Shown one piece after another: positions 23,301 through 35,823 of a DNA stretch of 64,000 bases. A program made the translations under genes and the position numbers. Position 1 is the first letter of the stretch, and the number at the start of each line of letters is the position of its first letter. Source of the stretch: Cladopsammia gracilis (lineage: Eukaryota; Cnidaria; Anthozoa; Scleractinia; Dendrophylliidae); contig JAJGOT010000459.1 of the NCBI GenBank assembly GCA_022457155.1, positions 496,001-560,000 on the forward strand, written 5' to 3'. The notes below the pieces were generated by a model. That model saw nothing but the letters and a program-made list of their open reading frames with translations. It was not told the DNA's origin and made no database searches.

Positions 23301-26300
23301 TTCAAATTCTATGACTCTCTCTGACTGGTGATCAGCCTTGTTTATGTACAGTATGCGACTGTAGCTCTAAAAGAGACGGATGATCATGGATGCACAAATC
23401 TGATGACCCCCTTCCATGGGGGAGGGGGGGGGGGTACTCTCATATATAAGCTTTATGGATATGTGCTGCTGTGAAGTTTGGTCTGGTGCAGGGTATAGAA
23501 ATCAGCGAGTTTTGGTCTAGAACAGGTAATCATTTACCAAAAACTGATCAGTGGTATGAGGATAAGGTTAAGGAAAATATCAAGTCTGGGAGAGGGTAGG
23601 GATTTATGGTGTCTAGTCTAGAATAGAGGGATCATGTGTACTTAAGGCACCTGTTGACCGACTATCGCATCACTATCAGCCGACACTCGGTCGACATGTC
23701 GGCCGACACTTGGTCGACCTGTATCAGCCGATAGTGACGGTGGACATTGGTCGGCCGAGTGTCGGTCGACATATTGACCAACATGTCAACCGAGAACCGG
23801 TCGATATGTCAGCTGACAATTGGCCTACATGTGACGGTTGGTATGTCGACCGATACTCGGTCGACATCGATCGATAAGCCACCGACATTTGGCCGATACT
23901 CCACCGACACTCAGCCGATACTCTACCGTTATAAGCGACTGAACTATTAAAATCGACCCCGTTTTACCCACTCTATTATTGAATAAATGAAAATTGTACT
24001 TGGTCGACTCTTGTTACTGAGTTTTATTTTCTCTCTCTACTCAAATGTCTCTTGTTTGCGTTGCCCACGTAGCTGTTTTTAAGGGACTTTCGGCGGCTTT
24101 AACCAGTCCACAGAGTATGGCAAGGTGCCTAATCAAAATTTGCCCCTTACTTGATGGGGGAAGCATGGAGGGCGAGAGGAGACGACGCCGATTCGCATTC
24201 AGATGTTTGGAAATGGATGGCTTTGTTGAACGTTGCTATGACCTAATGTTTGTTCTAGACGCCGATGTCAAACAAGTAAATGTACAATAGCATGAAAAGA
24301 ATGCAAGTGTAACATTACAACGTGTTTATTGGAGGAGTCGGGTGGAAGAGGGGGATCATACATAATTAGCAAAAGAAAGACGTTTAAAAAAACACAATAC
24401 TGACAGTGAACCGATATGACACCGACAGTTCATCATAACGTAACACTTGAGGTATCAACCGAGTGTTGACCGACATACTGATCAAGTGTCGACGGCACAT
24501 CAATCGACATGTCGGTCGACATATTTTGATATGTCGGTCGATACACCGGTCAACATGCCGACCGAATATGAGGGTTGTCCAATACACCCGAACTGAGTCG
24601 ATTCGTCTAGGTTTGCTGACGAATCGACAACCGGAAGTCGATTTGCGAGAGACTTAGAAAAAATACGGCAAGAAGGCTATGAACACTAAGGAGGGTAGCA
24701 AATGTTGACGATTCGACTCGATTCGACTCGAATCGCGCGATTCGTCTTGCGTAAAGTCGAATCGACTCACCTGAAGTCGATTCGCGAGAGACTTAGTAAA
24801 AAATACGGCAAGAAGGCTATGAACACTAAGGAGGGTAGCAAATGTTGACGATTCGACTCGATTCGACTCGAATCGCGCGATTCGTCTTGCGTAAAGTCGA
24901 ATCGACTCACCTGAAGTCGATTCGCGAGAGACTTAGAAAAAATACGGCAAGAAGGCTATGAACACTAAGGAGGGTAGCAAATGTTGACGATTCGACTCGA
25001 TTCGACTCGAATCGCGCGATTCGTCTTGCGTAAAGTCGAATCGACTCACCTGAAGTCGATTCGCGAGAGACTTAGAAAAAATACGGCAAGAAGGCTATGA
25101 ACACTGAGGAGGGTAGCAAATGTTGACGATTCGACTCGATTCGACTCGAATCGCGCGATTCGTCTTGCGTAAAGTCGAATCGACTCACCGGAAGTCGATT
25201 TGCGAGAGACTTAGTAAAAAATACGGCAAGAAGGCTATGAACACCGAGGAGGGTAGCAAATGTTGACGATTCGACTCGATTCGACTCGAATCGCGCGATT
25301 CGTCTTGCGTAAAGTCGAATCGACTCACCTGAAGTCGATTCGCGAGAGACTTAGAAAAAATACGGCAAGAAGGCTATGAACACTAAGGAGGGTAGCAAAT
25401 GTTGACGATTCGACTCGATTCGACTCGAATCGCGCGATTCGTCTTGTGTAAAGTCGAATCGACTCACCTGAAGTCGATTCGCGAGAGACTTAGAAAAAAT
25501 ACGGCAAGAAGGCTATGAACACTAAGGAGGGTAGCAAATGTTGACGATTCGACTCGATTCGACTCGAATCGCGCGATTCGTCTTGCGTAAAGTCGAATCG
25601 ACTCACCTGAAGTCGATTCGCGAGAGACTTAGAAAAAATACGGCAAGAAGGCTATGAACAATGAGGAGGGTAGCAAATGCAGGCATTTTGCCGACTGGTC
25701 GTATTAACGGGGTAATTTTATAAAGAAAATAACGACTGAGGACTCCAAAAGATGGTCGGTGGTCGGATTAACGGGGTTTTCAGATAAGAAAATGAGTGGG
25801 CTTTTGTTCGGGCCACAAAAAAGTGGTCGTAATAACGGGGTGGTCGTATTAACGAGGTGGTCGTATGGCGGGGTTACTCAATATACGGTGTTAAAACAAC
25901 TCACAATAATTTCATCCTGGTTTACTCGTTTAATGAGAAAACGTCACTCATATTAAAAGGTAAATGCTTCTTTCAATAGTTAGTAAATTTATCCACACAC
26001 AAAACACAAAATTGGTACATAATATTAATATCTCAATGTGTACCCCAACAGTTGTGAAATGACATAATAAAGTAGACTTTCATTGATCTCTGCTTTAACA
26101 AAAACCCTATTTTGTCATGGATCAAATAAATCCATTATATAAATTATTTCTTTTTTGAAATGGCTCTTCCCAATAAAAAGTAATGCTTAACTTAGTGTTA
26201 ACTATTCATCACTTGTAAAAAGAACATATACTGTTTAAAACTGAATGAACAAAAAAGTGTTCTGTGTTTTAATATCAGGTTTAAAAACCCAAGGCGATTA

Positions 26301-29300
26301 AGCCAATAGTTTTTACACCTGCAGACTTGCAGACAAGTCAGGGCTCATCACTAACACTCAACGACTTTCCACTGGAGATTACATTTTCTCATCAGAATGT
26401 GAAAAAAGAAAATGAATATAGTTGCCCGATCCGCAAAGTAATGCTGTTAATCTTGGGCAATTCTGGAAAGCTAGTTTTTCATTTTAAAGTCTTCAGCAAA
26501 AAATGTGCAAATAAAATGAAAACAAACCTCTACAACCCTGTATTGCTGAATTTGACCCTCGACCTGAACTGCAAAACAATGTAAGTGGGCTAGTCATGAT
26601 ACTAGGATGAGGCCCCTAATTTTTAATGGGGGACGGACATCTTACTTTAATAACTGTTAGACATGGTGAGAGGGGACTCCCATAAAAAAAATTACAGGGG
26701 TGCTCGTCGTACCTTTTGGGGTCAAATTTGTAGTTTGGTACCGCTTAGGGTCCGAAAATCTAAAATGACCACCGTTAGAATTATTGTGGTACTTTTTTGG
26801 GTATTAAGCCAAAAGAATATGACAGAAATATGACGTGTTGTTTTGAATTGGTACCTCTTAGAGGTAAAACTTCTCTTGAACCATACCAATGAGCACTGCC
26901 GTCATTTTTATATGGGAGTCCCCAAACTAAAACGATTCAATGCTATATTGTTCTGTGCAAAAAGCATCATAAATGTTCTTCGATGCATTATGTTTTAGTC
27001 ATGGAAACGTTGTAGCATTGAATCGTTTTAGCATGTCCTTTTCATTGTGCCTCAACTACATGCTACATTTTGACAAACTGTCAATATCATTTACAGTAAA
27101 TTATTCGACCCAACGGAATAATCAAACTTAAAAACATAATAAGAAGCTAGCAGCCCAAGAGTAGCCTCGATAAGGCTGCCAGTAAAAGAAGCTACTTGTC
27201 AGCAGCCAAGTGCATTTCAGCCTCAGGCAAATCAAGGCTGCCTTCCATTATGATAAAGGAAATGGCTTTTTCTTTTCCTGTGCAACTTGATTTGCAGTCG
27301 TGTCACTTCCACCCAATTACATCTTACAAAAAAAGGTAAGTTAAAACATTTTTACAGCATGATACAATAATAATTTTACATTTTACATGTATATTAATCA
27401 TGGAGTACATGTATGTTATTCATTTGAAATGCATAAACTAAAAGTAAAAATAAAACTAAACATCCCAGCGGTCGTAACATCATTTCTTTATCTGAGTCAG
27501 AATGGTTCATGTGAAAAGACAGAAGTCTCAAGGAGGGAACAACACTTGAATTTTTGGTTAAAATTTTGTTACAGCTTATTGACTGTTTGACCCCCTCCCC
27601 GGGTCCCTATAATGGGCTATACGGGATGCTCCGCCCAAAAGGGGTACCTTTTTTAGGCTGGAGGTATATGAAAGGGTAGGGATTTCACGAAATATATGAA
27701 AGGGTAGGGAAAACATGAGTTGAAGTATAAAAAGGTAGGGAAAACTGCCATTAAAGTATTATAAAAATGGACCATTCAAAATATAACAAACAGATGCACA
27801 TAAAGGCTACATAAAAGGGGTACCATTTGCAATAAAAGCTATATGAAAGAGGTACCATTTTCCATGAAAGTTATACGAAAGGGGTACCTTTTGTGTCCAA
27901 AACAGTATATGAAAGGGTAAGGGTTTGAACCCTCAGGCGATTAATCAAGAAAATACAATTTCTATGTTTACATGATGTCTGTATTAATTATTCATAAATG
28001 ACAGATTGTGCAGTTTATCATTTTAAAAGAAAAAAAAAACAGCACTGTTCCACATCTCACCCCAGAATTGTGTGGGCAATAGAGAAAAAGACATTATACT
28101 TACAGGAATAAAGTGTATGAAGTCCTGCAGACTTGACTTTAGGAGGAAAGGAAGCACAGCAATGGCAACCTGTACTTTTTCATGTCATGAAAAAAAAACA
28201 TATTTTCATTATTAATAATGCAACAGAGATTAGAAAAAGATGTGAGAGAGAGATGACATTTTCCCCAACAAAAAAGGCTCTTTAAAACAAAATAAAAGTA
28301 ATTAAGGGGAGCAATTTTGTATGACCTTAAAAATTGGTTTTAGAGTAATAGCTATTGACATTTTTACCAAATTGTCACAAAAATGACTTCACAGATCTGG
28401 TTGTCTTTGAAAACCTGCAAGTTTTAATACCAATCTGTTGAAAACTGGCAAAAATTTATACAAGAGCCCAAATTTGCATGTTTTAAAGGCAGATTCTCAT
28501 CCATGTTAAATTTTCATCAATAACTACTCCTAAAAACCTACAGTCCTTTACCCTATTTATTACATTTCCATCTATTGTAATGTCCATATTTTGATTCGAT
28601 ATCACTTTTCTGTTTGAAAAAGCATGTAGTTTTGATTAACTGTTGCGGATTTGAATTTGTATTGAATATGTTGGTGTCATCTGCAAAAAGTGTGAATGAT
28701 AGTTTATTAGATGGAGCATTAATGTCATTTATATAAATCAAAAACAGAAGGGGACCCAAAACAGAACATTGAGGAACTCCACATGTACAATGTCAAACAT
28801 TTCAGAATTTGTTCCTTTGAAGTGAACATATTGTTTTCTGTTACTAAGGTAATTTTTAAACCACAGCAAAGGAATTCCCCTAATACCATAATGGTCAAGT
28901 TTATTTAATAGTCAGAACACCATGGTTTACTGTGTCAAAGGCTTTTGCTAAATCCAAGAAAACACCTATAGTATATTCTCCTTTGTCTAGTGATTCATGA
29001 ATTTTTTCAACAAAATCTAATATAGCCATTGAAGTGGAGTGTCCATGCCTGAATCCATATTGATTGCAATTGAGTATGTTATATTTATTCATGTAATCTA
29101 TTAATCCTTTATACACTGTTTTTTCTAATATCTTAGAGAATGATATGATGGAAGAATAGAAATTGGTCTCCCTACAATAAAAGACTGACTATCACCAGAT
29201 TTATAAAGTGGTATTATTTTGGCAACTTTCATTTTTTCTGGTACAATACCTGTTTGAAGTGATAGGTTTATAATTTCACTTAAAGGAACTGAAATCTCTG

Positions 29301-32300
29301 AAATATGTTCTTTAATTAATTTTGTGCTGATTCCGTCAAAACTAAAACTTTTCTTATTTTTAAATAATAATATGGTGGGTGTGAAAAATAGACTATTGAT
29401 ATACAGTTGAACCTCCTTAATTATAATACGGACACCAAAGGGACAGGCCAAAGTGTCCGTATTATAGAGGTGTCCGTATTATAGAGGTAGGGATTGTATG
29501 AATTTTGGTATCTTAGGGACCAAGAGAACTGTCCGTAATAGAAAGGTGTCCGTATTAGAGAGGGGTCCGTAACGAGAGATTCGACTGTACAGTCAAACCT
29601 CCTTAATACAGACACCAAAGGGACAGACCAAAGTGTCCGTATTATAGAAGTGTTTGTATTATAGAGGTTGGGATTGTATGAATTTTGGTATCTTCGGGAC
29701 CAAGAGAACTGTCTGTAATAGAGGTGTCCGTATTAGAGAGGTGTCCGTATTAGAGAGGGGTTCGTAAGGAGAGGTTCGACTGTAGTTGCCCTTTAAGTAT
29801 GTCTTATAATATCAGTTACAGGAATGTTATTAGCAAGATTTTGTCCTACAGTGTATGTTGAAAAAAAAATGTACCAAACTTATTTGCAATTGTGTAGAAG
29901 TCACTGTCTTTAGAAATATTGCCATTAAATTGTGTTGGATAATTATCCTTTGTTTGTTTTTTGTTGAGAAGGCCATTTAAGAGTCTCCAAGTTTCTTTCA
30001 TGTTGTTTTTGTACAATTCCAACTTGTTATTAATATATCATCTCTTAGATATCCTTAGATGACTGGTTAATTTGTTTCTATAAGTATTAAATTTCTTTTT
30101 GTTTTTGGTAGTTGGAGATCTAATAAAGTTTTTCTAGAGTACATTCTTCCTCTTAATTTATTTGAGTAAGGCTTTGGTTACCCATGTAAATTCCTTTTAA
30201 TAGGAAATTATTATAGAAAATATTTGGATCCCTATCATCTTTATGTTTTGACCAATCCACAGATTTCAGTTTGTTTATAAACATTTCCAGAGAGGCAGTG
30301 TTATGGACTCTAGTTAGTTTTTTCAGTTTTTGTACCACTATTATAACTGTTAATCATGTGAAAATGAAATATAGGAATGTGGTCTGAAATGTCTGCACAT
30401 AGCAGCCCATTAACACAAGCTGGATGATTGTCAAAATCATTTGTAAAGATATTATCTATAAGTGTAGCTGTATGTGACATTATTCTAGTTGGCTTAGTTA
30501 TAAGTGGTTTCAGAATGGCTGTTTCTGCCCAAGCATAAACTGGAGTTAATGTTTAGCTCAATTGAACCTAAAAGCTCCCTGCTGTTTGGCAGTGTTTTTC
30601 CTGGTAATCGATCTTTTGTACTTTGCATCGTAAACATGTACTTTTACCCGCTCCCTATTCTTAACAGGCAATTACATTTCAAGCCTGCACATGCTCATAG
30701 AGTATCAGCCAATCAGCTTCAAGTAAACTTGCCATGTTTACGTTAATGTACATCGGTCGCGGTCAATCTCCCAATTCAGCTCAGTTTCACTGCTAAAGTC
30801 AAACATTTATTTCCCCACCCACCCACCACAGTATATATAGTTATTGTTATCACTCTCTGCTTTCGTACTTCTAGGTAGGCCATTCTCGCCTAACCGCTTA
30901 TAACATTTATTGTTTGTTTCAAAAAAACAAAAATTATAGCAGACATGTAATCTGTTATGTGGTTTTAGTTTTAATAAATGGTTTGGGGGAGAAGCGTTGC
31001 TGGCGACAACCCTTCAGTCCCACACTGAAGCGATGCCTGGGTTGCCTTAGCTTGGGTAATAAACGGTGGTGACGTCCACTTCCCCTCACTAAGCGGCCTT
31101 CTAGGAGCTTGGCATAGGTACATGCTGCTCAGAGTAGCTGTGCTCCATGAAACCCATCTCATGGTTTATATGCCACTCGCTGACCGGCAGCATTTGGGTC
31201 CTGGACAACGCCTATCCCTCTACCTTCTCCCACAAAATAGGTGCCTTTCAATTGTGCGTTGACATTAATAAAGAAATAAAAAAACGCGCCAAGTGCATTA
31301 TTGAGTTATATAGGCACGCAGGAATTTTTAAGAACACGAGAGAAGTGCAGAGAAGCAAGAGCCAAAGGCGAGTGCTTCTCGCACTTCTCGAGTGTTCTTA
31401 AAAATTCCCAAGTGCTTAATATATAACTCAACAATGCATGAGGAACAAGTTTTTTATTTCTTTTATAAAATAAAAACGGTTATAATGAATCTTACGTCAC
31501 GCGCGTGCTTTATCGAGTTATAATGAACTCGCGGGAACCAATCATAGTGCGCGCATTTCCTTGAGTATTTTATAAATGACGAATAAACAATGTCAATAAA
31601 CTTGCTTGCAATGTCTGACTCGTATGAATTAATTAAATTTATGTTATAATCCCCAAGTAAGTAACATTTTTTGCCTTCAAAATTAATCTTTTCAATTATT
31701 TCTCTTAATTTTGCAAGAAAGCAGTTAATGTCTGAATTAGGTGCCCTATAAATAACACCTATTATTGTGTTTACATTGTCGTCAGTAATTTTTTCCACAA
31801 ACAGTGATTCCATTACATCTTGATCATAAAATCCCAAATCTCTTCTTAATTTATAGTTTGATTCATTTTTAATGTAAAGCCCCACTCCACCTCCATTCCT
31901 GTTTTCCCTTCCTTCACAAATAAAATTATAGTTTTGTAATTGAATCATATCATTTGCCTCTTTTAACCAAGTTTCACTAATACATGTACCAATGAAATCA
32001 GGTATTATGGATAAAGAATTGATCATTTGTTCCAAGCTTTCAAAATTTTTACTTCAACTTCTAGCATTCACATGTAATACTGAAAATGAGTTATCAGTGT
32101 TTATGCTTCAGTTTTGTAAAAGACTGTTCAGTTCATTAGTTAATGAATGATTATAGAAACTAGTATCAGGGTCACTATTTTCATTTAGAATGTAGTTGGA
32201 GTCATCTGTAATTTTATTTAAGCTTAATATTGATGGATTTATATTAAGTTCACCAAAATCCTTTATATTTATAATCCTGGAAGGTCCTAAAGAAAATTCA

Positions 32301-35300
32301 GCTAGGGCAAGGTGGAAATCATAGTCATTTAAATGATTAAATGGTAGTATTGCCATAATACATAATTGGCAAAACCAACCTTCAGAACTTTTTGATAGTT
32401 CAATTACTCATTGTAAGTAAGACTCTTAAATCTAGAGCAATTCAAATGAATTATAACCCAGCATCTTACCTCGATTCTTCACTTCTAGCTTTAATCTGGC
32501 GATCAAAATCACTTTTCTTAGCACCAGAAATTCCTTCTGAATCGTTTGCTGTCGTTTCTGGGTCGTTTGTCGTCATCCAACTCCTTGAAATGTTGAGTTA
32601 GCGATCTCTCAGATGAGGTCGCCAAAATGCAAACAGTCATGTTGAAAAACTTGTCATGTAAGCTACATTGGTCACAGGTACCCCAAGCTCAAGTGCTGTT
32701 TAAACGTCGTGGTATAAAAACTGTTTTGTAATAGCGAGATTACAAGGATTTGTATGGGAAAATTCGCTTCGAATTTGAGCGTAAAATTACGAACGATATT
32801 TCAATGAGAATGGCTCACCTGAACTTCTTTGTGTGTTTATTTGTGTCTTGAGTGGTTTGGGGGTCTATTCGAAGCGATTCCAGCGAGTTTTAGTTCCACT
32901 GTCTCTTACTCCCTAAAAGAGAGTTGCCTCTTCTTCAACTTGTATTGATTCTTACCACACTATACACCATAAACGAGTAAATACATAACAGCCGGTGAAA
33001 ATTTTCGTTTTCTTTCTACATGTAAGTGTCTCGCAAATCGACTTCGGGGAAGACGGATCGACTACAAGAACCCCGAATCGAGTCGATTCGAGTCGAATCG
33101 AGACGATTCGTTCGCATTTTCTACCCTCCCTGCTTGCCGTGTCACGCGTGACCAATTTCCGGTGAGTCGGATCGATCGATGGTTCGTGTCGAACCGAGCA
33201 CACGCGAGATATGCTCCTTTCTCGTGCACACGCTTTAAGAACGAGAAATATTCATGTCATTGTTTCATTTGACCACATTTCCAGTGAGCCCCATCGGTGA
33301 GCGCAAACGGTGGTTTCAACTTTCTCGAAGATGGTTCGTGTCGAACCGAACGCACGCTTGATATATTTCCGTTCTCGTGCACACGCTTTAAGAACGAGGA
33401 AGGTTCATGCTGTGTTGTTGTCTTAAGCAACCACACTAAAGACCGTCGTGTCAAACCGAGCACACTCTTGATAGCTTTCGTCGCGATATGTTCCTTTCTC
33501 GTGCACACGTTTTAAGAACGAGGAAGGTTCATGTTGTGTTGTTGTCTTAAACAACCACACTTCCGGTTAGTCGGTCCACTAAATCGCGACCTGTTTCCGG
33601 TGAGAGTCGAATCGTCAACTGCCTTAGACGAATCGACTCAGTTTGGGTGTATTGGACATGCTTGCCGAATATCGGTCAACATATTGGCCGATACACGACC
33701 GAGATGTCGACCGACACTTCACCGTATGTTGATCGAGTATCGGCCGATATGTCGACCGATACTCGGCCGATACTCCGCCAATACTTGGCCGATAGTGATG
33801 GTCAATAGTCGGCCGACGGGTGCCTTAAGTACACATGATCCAAATTGGGTTGCAGTCTGAACATGTTGTGATATAGGGTAAGGGTTTCAGAGTCCCAGTG
33901 GCATGCCGCCAGCCAATAATGTACAGAATACCCCCCCCCCCCCCCTATAACATATATATAAACCAAATGATAATAAAAACACTTGCAGCAAAAATAATAT
34001 TTTTAAATTTGTTATTTTTAATTTTATTTTACATACTTGCATGCTGTGAATAGTGCAGTTGCTACAAAGATTGGATGACTTATGTCTTCTACATCCTGAA
34101 CAAAATCCTGTTTATACCTGGTTGAGACCAGAATAAATTGATATTAATACTGATAACTAGATAAAAACGAAATAATGGAAGAGGGAAGAAGTAAATTATA
34201 GCTATAACACTTAATTTTCTTAGTGTCTAGCTGTCCCCATGTGGGTTACACATACTTGCCACCATCTTTTCGTCAAATGTGCAAGACTATTCTCAACCTT
34301 GGGTTCCAGGATTTACAAACTCATGCAGATTTCTGAATATGGGCCAAATGAGGTCTGATGATGTTCAAAACTTGCCAAAGACAAAGAAAACACTGCTTTT
34401 ATTAAGAACATGATCAATATGTTTGGACAGTTAATGAGATGGCTTGAGCCATACCTAATGGGCAACCAACGGATTGTTCAGAAAGCCTATTAGTCCCTTA
34501 CATGTTAATTTGAAATAAATTGAATAAAAAATAGAGTTTTAATTGGTACAATAACTTTTGAAACAGGAAAGTTAGATGCATAATAGTTTTTGGAGGGATA
34601 AAAAATGTTCTTTATTATTATGAAATAGGATCAATTAGGATTTACAGAAAGGCAACAGAACCATGGAGATTTGGGGGATAAGATTCCCTTCCCTAACATT
34701 TTCTGTAAATTTTAAATGTACAGCTAAATAATCCAAATAGATCTCCCTTTGACGGTTCTGTTGGGTGACAATTAGCAGTAAATATCTCATTAAATTAATA
34801 TCAATGACTTTTACCTCAGATAAATTTGCTGGGCTAGTTTTGCCGCTTCCATGCAACCAAATTGCACTGCAAGATCTTTGATGGTTAACTCTTTTTGCCT
34901 TCCCAACAGACACTCTATTGTTTTGAAAGCATGAATGTAATTTTTCTTGGTCATTCCAGAGAGACGAATTGCCACATTCTAAAAAGGGGGAAGACAAAAA
35001 TTCATTTTTTGTGGAACTTCAATGCACTATTCCCAGCCTCTAACCCTCCCCCAAATCCAACTATCCAAACACACTTAATTTCTAGATTTAAAAGGGCTTT
35101 AATTTTTACACTTTACTTATTGTTAAATATTTAAAGAAATGAGTTGAATAATTGAACTCCACTTTACACTTATGTCCAGAAATGCACGTAACTCAGACCT
35201 TGGGCACTTCATATTACACACAATTATTTGTCATTTCCATATGACTTCATGCTTGACAGAATTGCTTGTGTTTAGGTGAGAATTAGGTCTAGGGGACACT

Positions 35301-35778
35301 TCATGATGTCTGTCATAAAGAGCATGAATCTCATTAGCGTGCATTTCTGGACATACCTCCCCCTTTATACATTAAGAAGAAATGCAAAGAGAAAATGATA
35401 TCTCAGAGAGTAATTATTTAGCATTACCTTATTAGATAAAATTTTTATGACATTAAATAAAAAAAAGTAAAAGAAGTGACTTGTTTATAAGGAATAATTA
35501 ATTTATATTCCTTATAAACAAGTCACTTCTTTTACTTTGTTTTATTTAAAGTCAAAAATTTTATCTAATAAGGTAATGCTAAATAATTACTCTCTGAGAT
35601 ATCATTTTCTCTTTGCATTTCTTCTTAATGTATAAATGGGTGTTGTCTTGATAACATAATGGTGAGGGGGGGGGGGGGGGGGGGGGGGGTAAAAATAGAC
35701 CAAAGCCCTTCTTAGATATAACTTTATTTAACCTCAGTAAAATCTTCAGTATATTAAAAAGAGACAATTTTATAATTA

Positions 35779-35823
<45 letters not shown>

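Larger units (their letters stand above)
28495..32370 (-). mobile_element. degenerate non-LTR retrotransposon (LINE)
   Basis: In order on the minus strand: an N-terminal ILPFNHLNDYDFHLAL block (32108-32356); an apurinic endonuclease (31565-32035: CISETWLKEA, GGGVGLYIKN, GVIYRAPNSD, LLGDYNINL) completed at 30360-30500 (ITKPTRI, ATLIDNIFTN, ISDHIPIF); and a reverse transcriptase (AKIIPLYKSGD and RPISILP at 29125-29300, NQYGFRHGHST and FLDLAKAFDTVNH at 28915-29060, FADDTN near 28680, FLGVVIDENLTW near 28510). It resembles CR1/L2-type elements. Frameshifts, internal insertions and a missing 3' end show it is dead. Confidence 0.88.
23629..33841. mobile_element. 10.2-kb element with long motif-array inverted repeats
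   Basis: The outer 23 bp, GGATCATGTGTACTTAAGGC plus ACC, is perfectly inverted at 33819-33841. Behind each end lies an array of degenerate GTCGGCCGATA, CGGTCGACAT and ATGTCGACCGATA motifs (23650-23930 and 24430-24570 left; 33660-33818 right). Both arms then share CCAATACACCC-AACTGAGTCG followed by GATTCGTCTA. Beyond that the arms carry different tandem repeats. GATC at both outer ends may be a 4-bp target duplication. The interior holds a LINE, MITEs and exon-like pieces; no transposase recognised. It lies in ORC6 intron 3. Confidence 0.8.
23422..33946. repeat. older repeat split into two halves by the 10.2-kb element
   Basis: The left half 23422-23628 starts G-run plus GTACTCTCATATATAAGC and contains TTGGTCTGGTGCAGGGTATA. 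The right half 33842-33946 continues with GGGTAAGGGTTTCAGAGTCC and ends AGAATACCCC plus a C-run. Together they have the layout of a GGGGTACTC...GAATACCCC foldback repeat about 310 bp long. The interruption is exactly the 10.2-kb element. Confidence 0.65.

Noticed and set aside
24596..25676. CRISPR-like regular spacing of repeats
   Set aside because: Repeats and spacers are both conserved: the whole 139-bp unit repeats, so it is a satellite in a eukaryotic intron.
28104..28169. A possible extra ORC6 exon between exons 3 and 4
   Set aside because: Phase 0 on both sides does not fit the split Lys codon, and the hydrophobic peptide matches no part of ORC6. Exons 3 and 4 join exactly without it.
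35788..35820. (AT)n tract as a regulatory or origin element
   Set aside because: A plain dinucleotide microsatellite next to a G tract; nothing supports a role.
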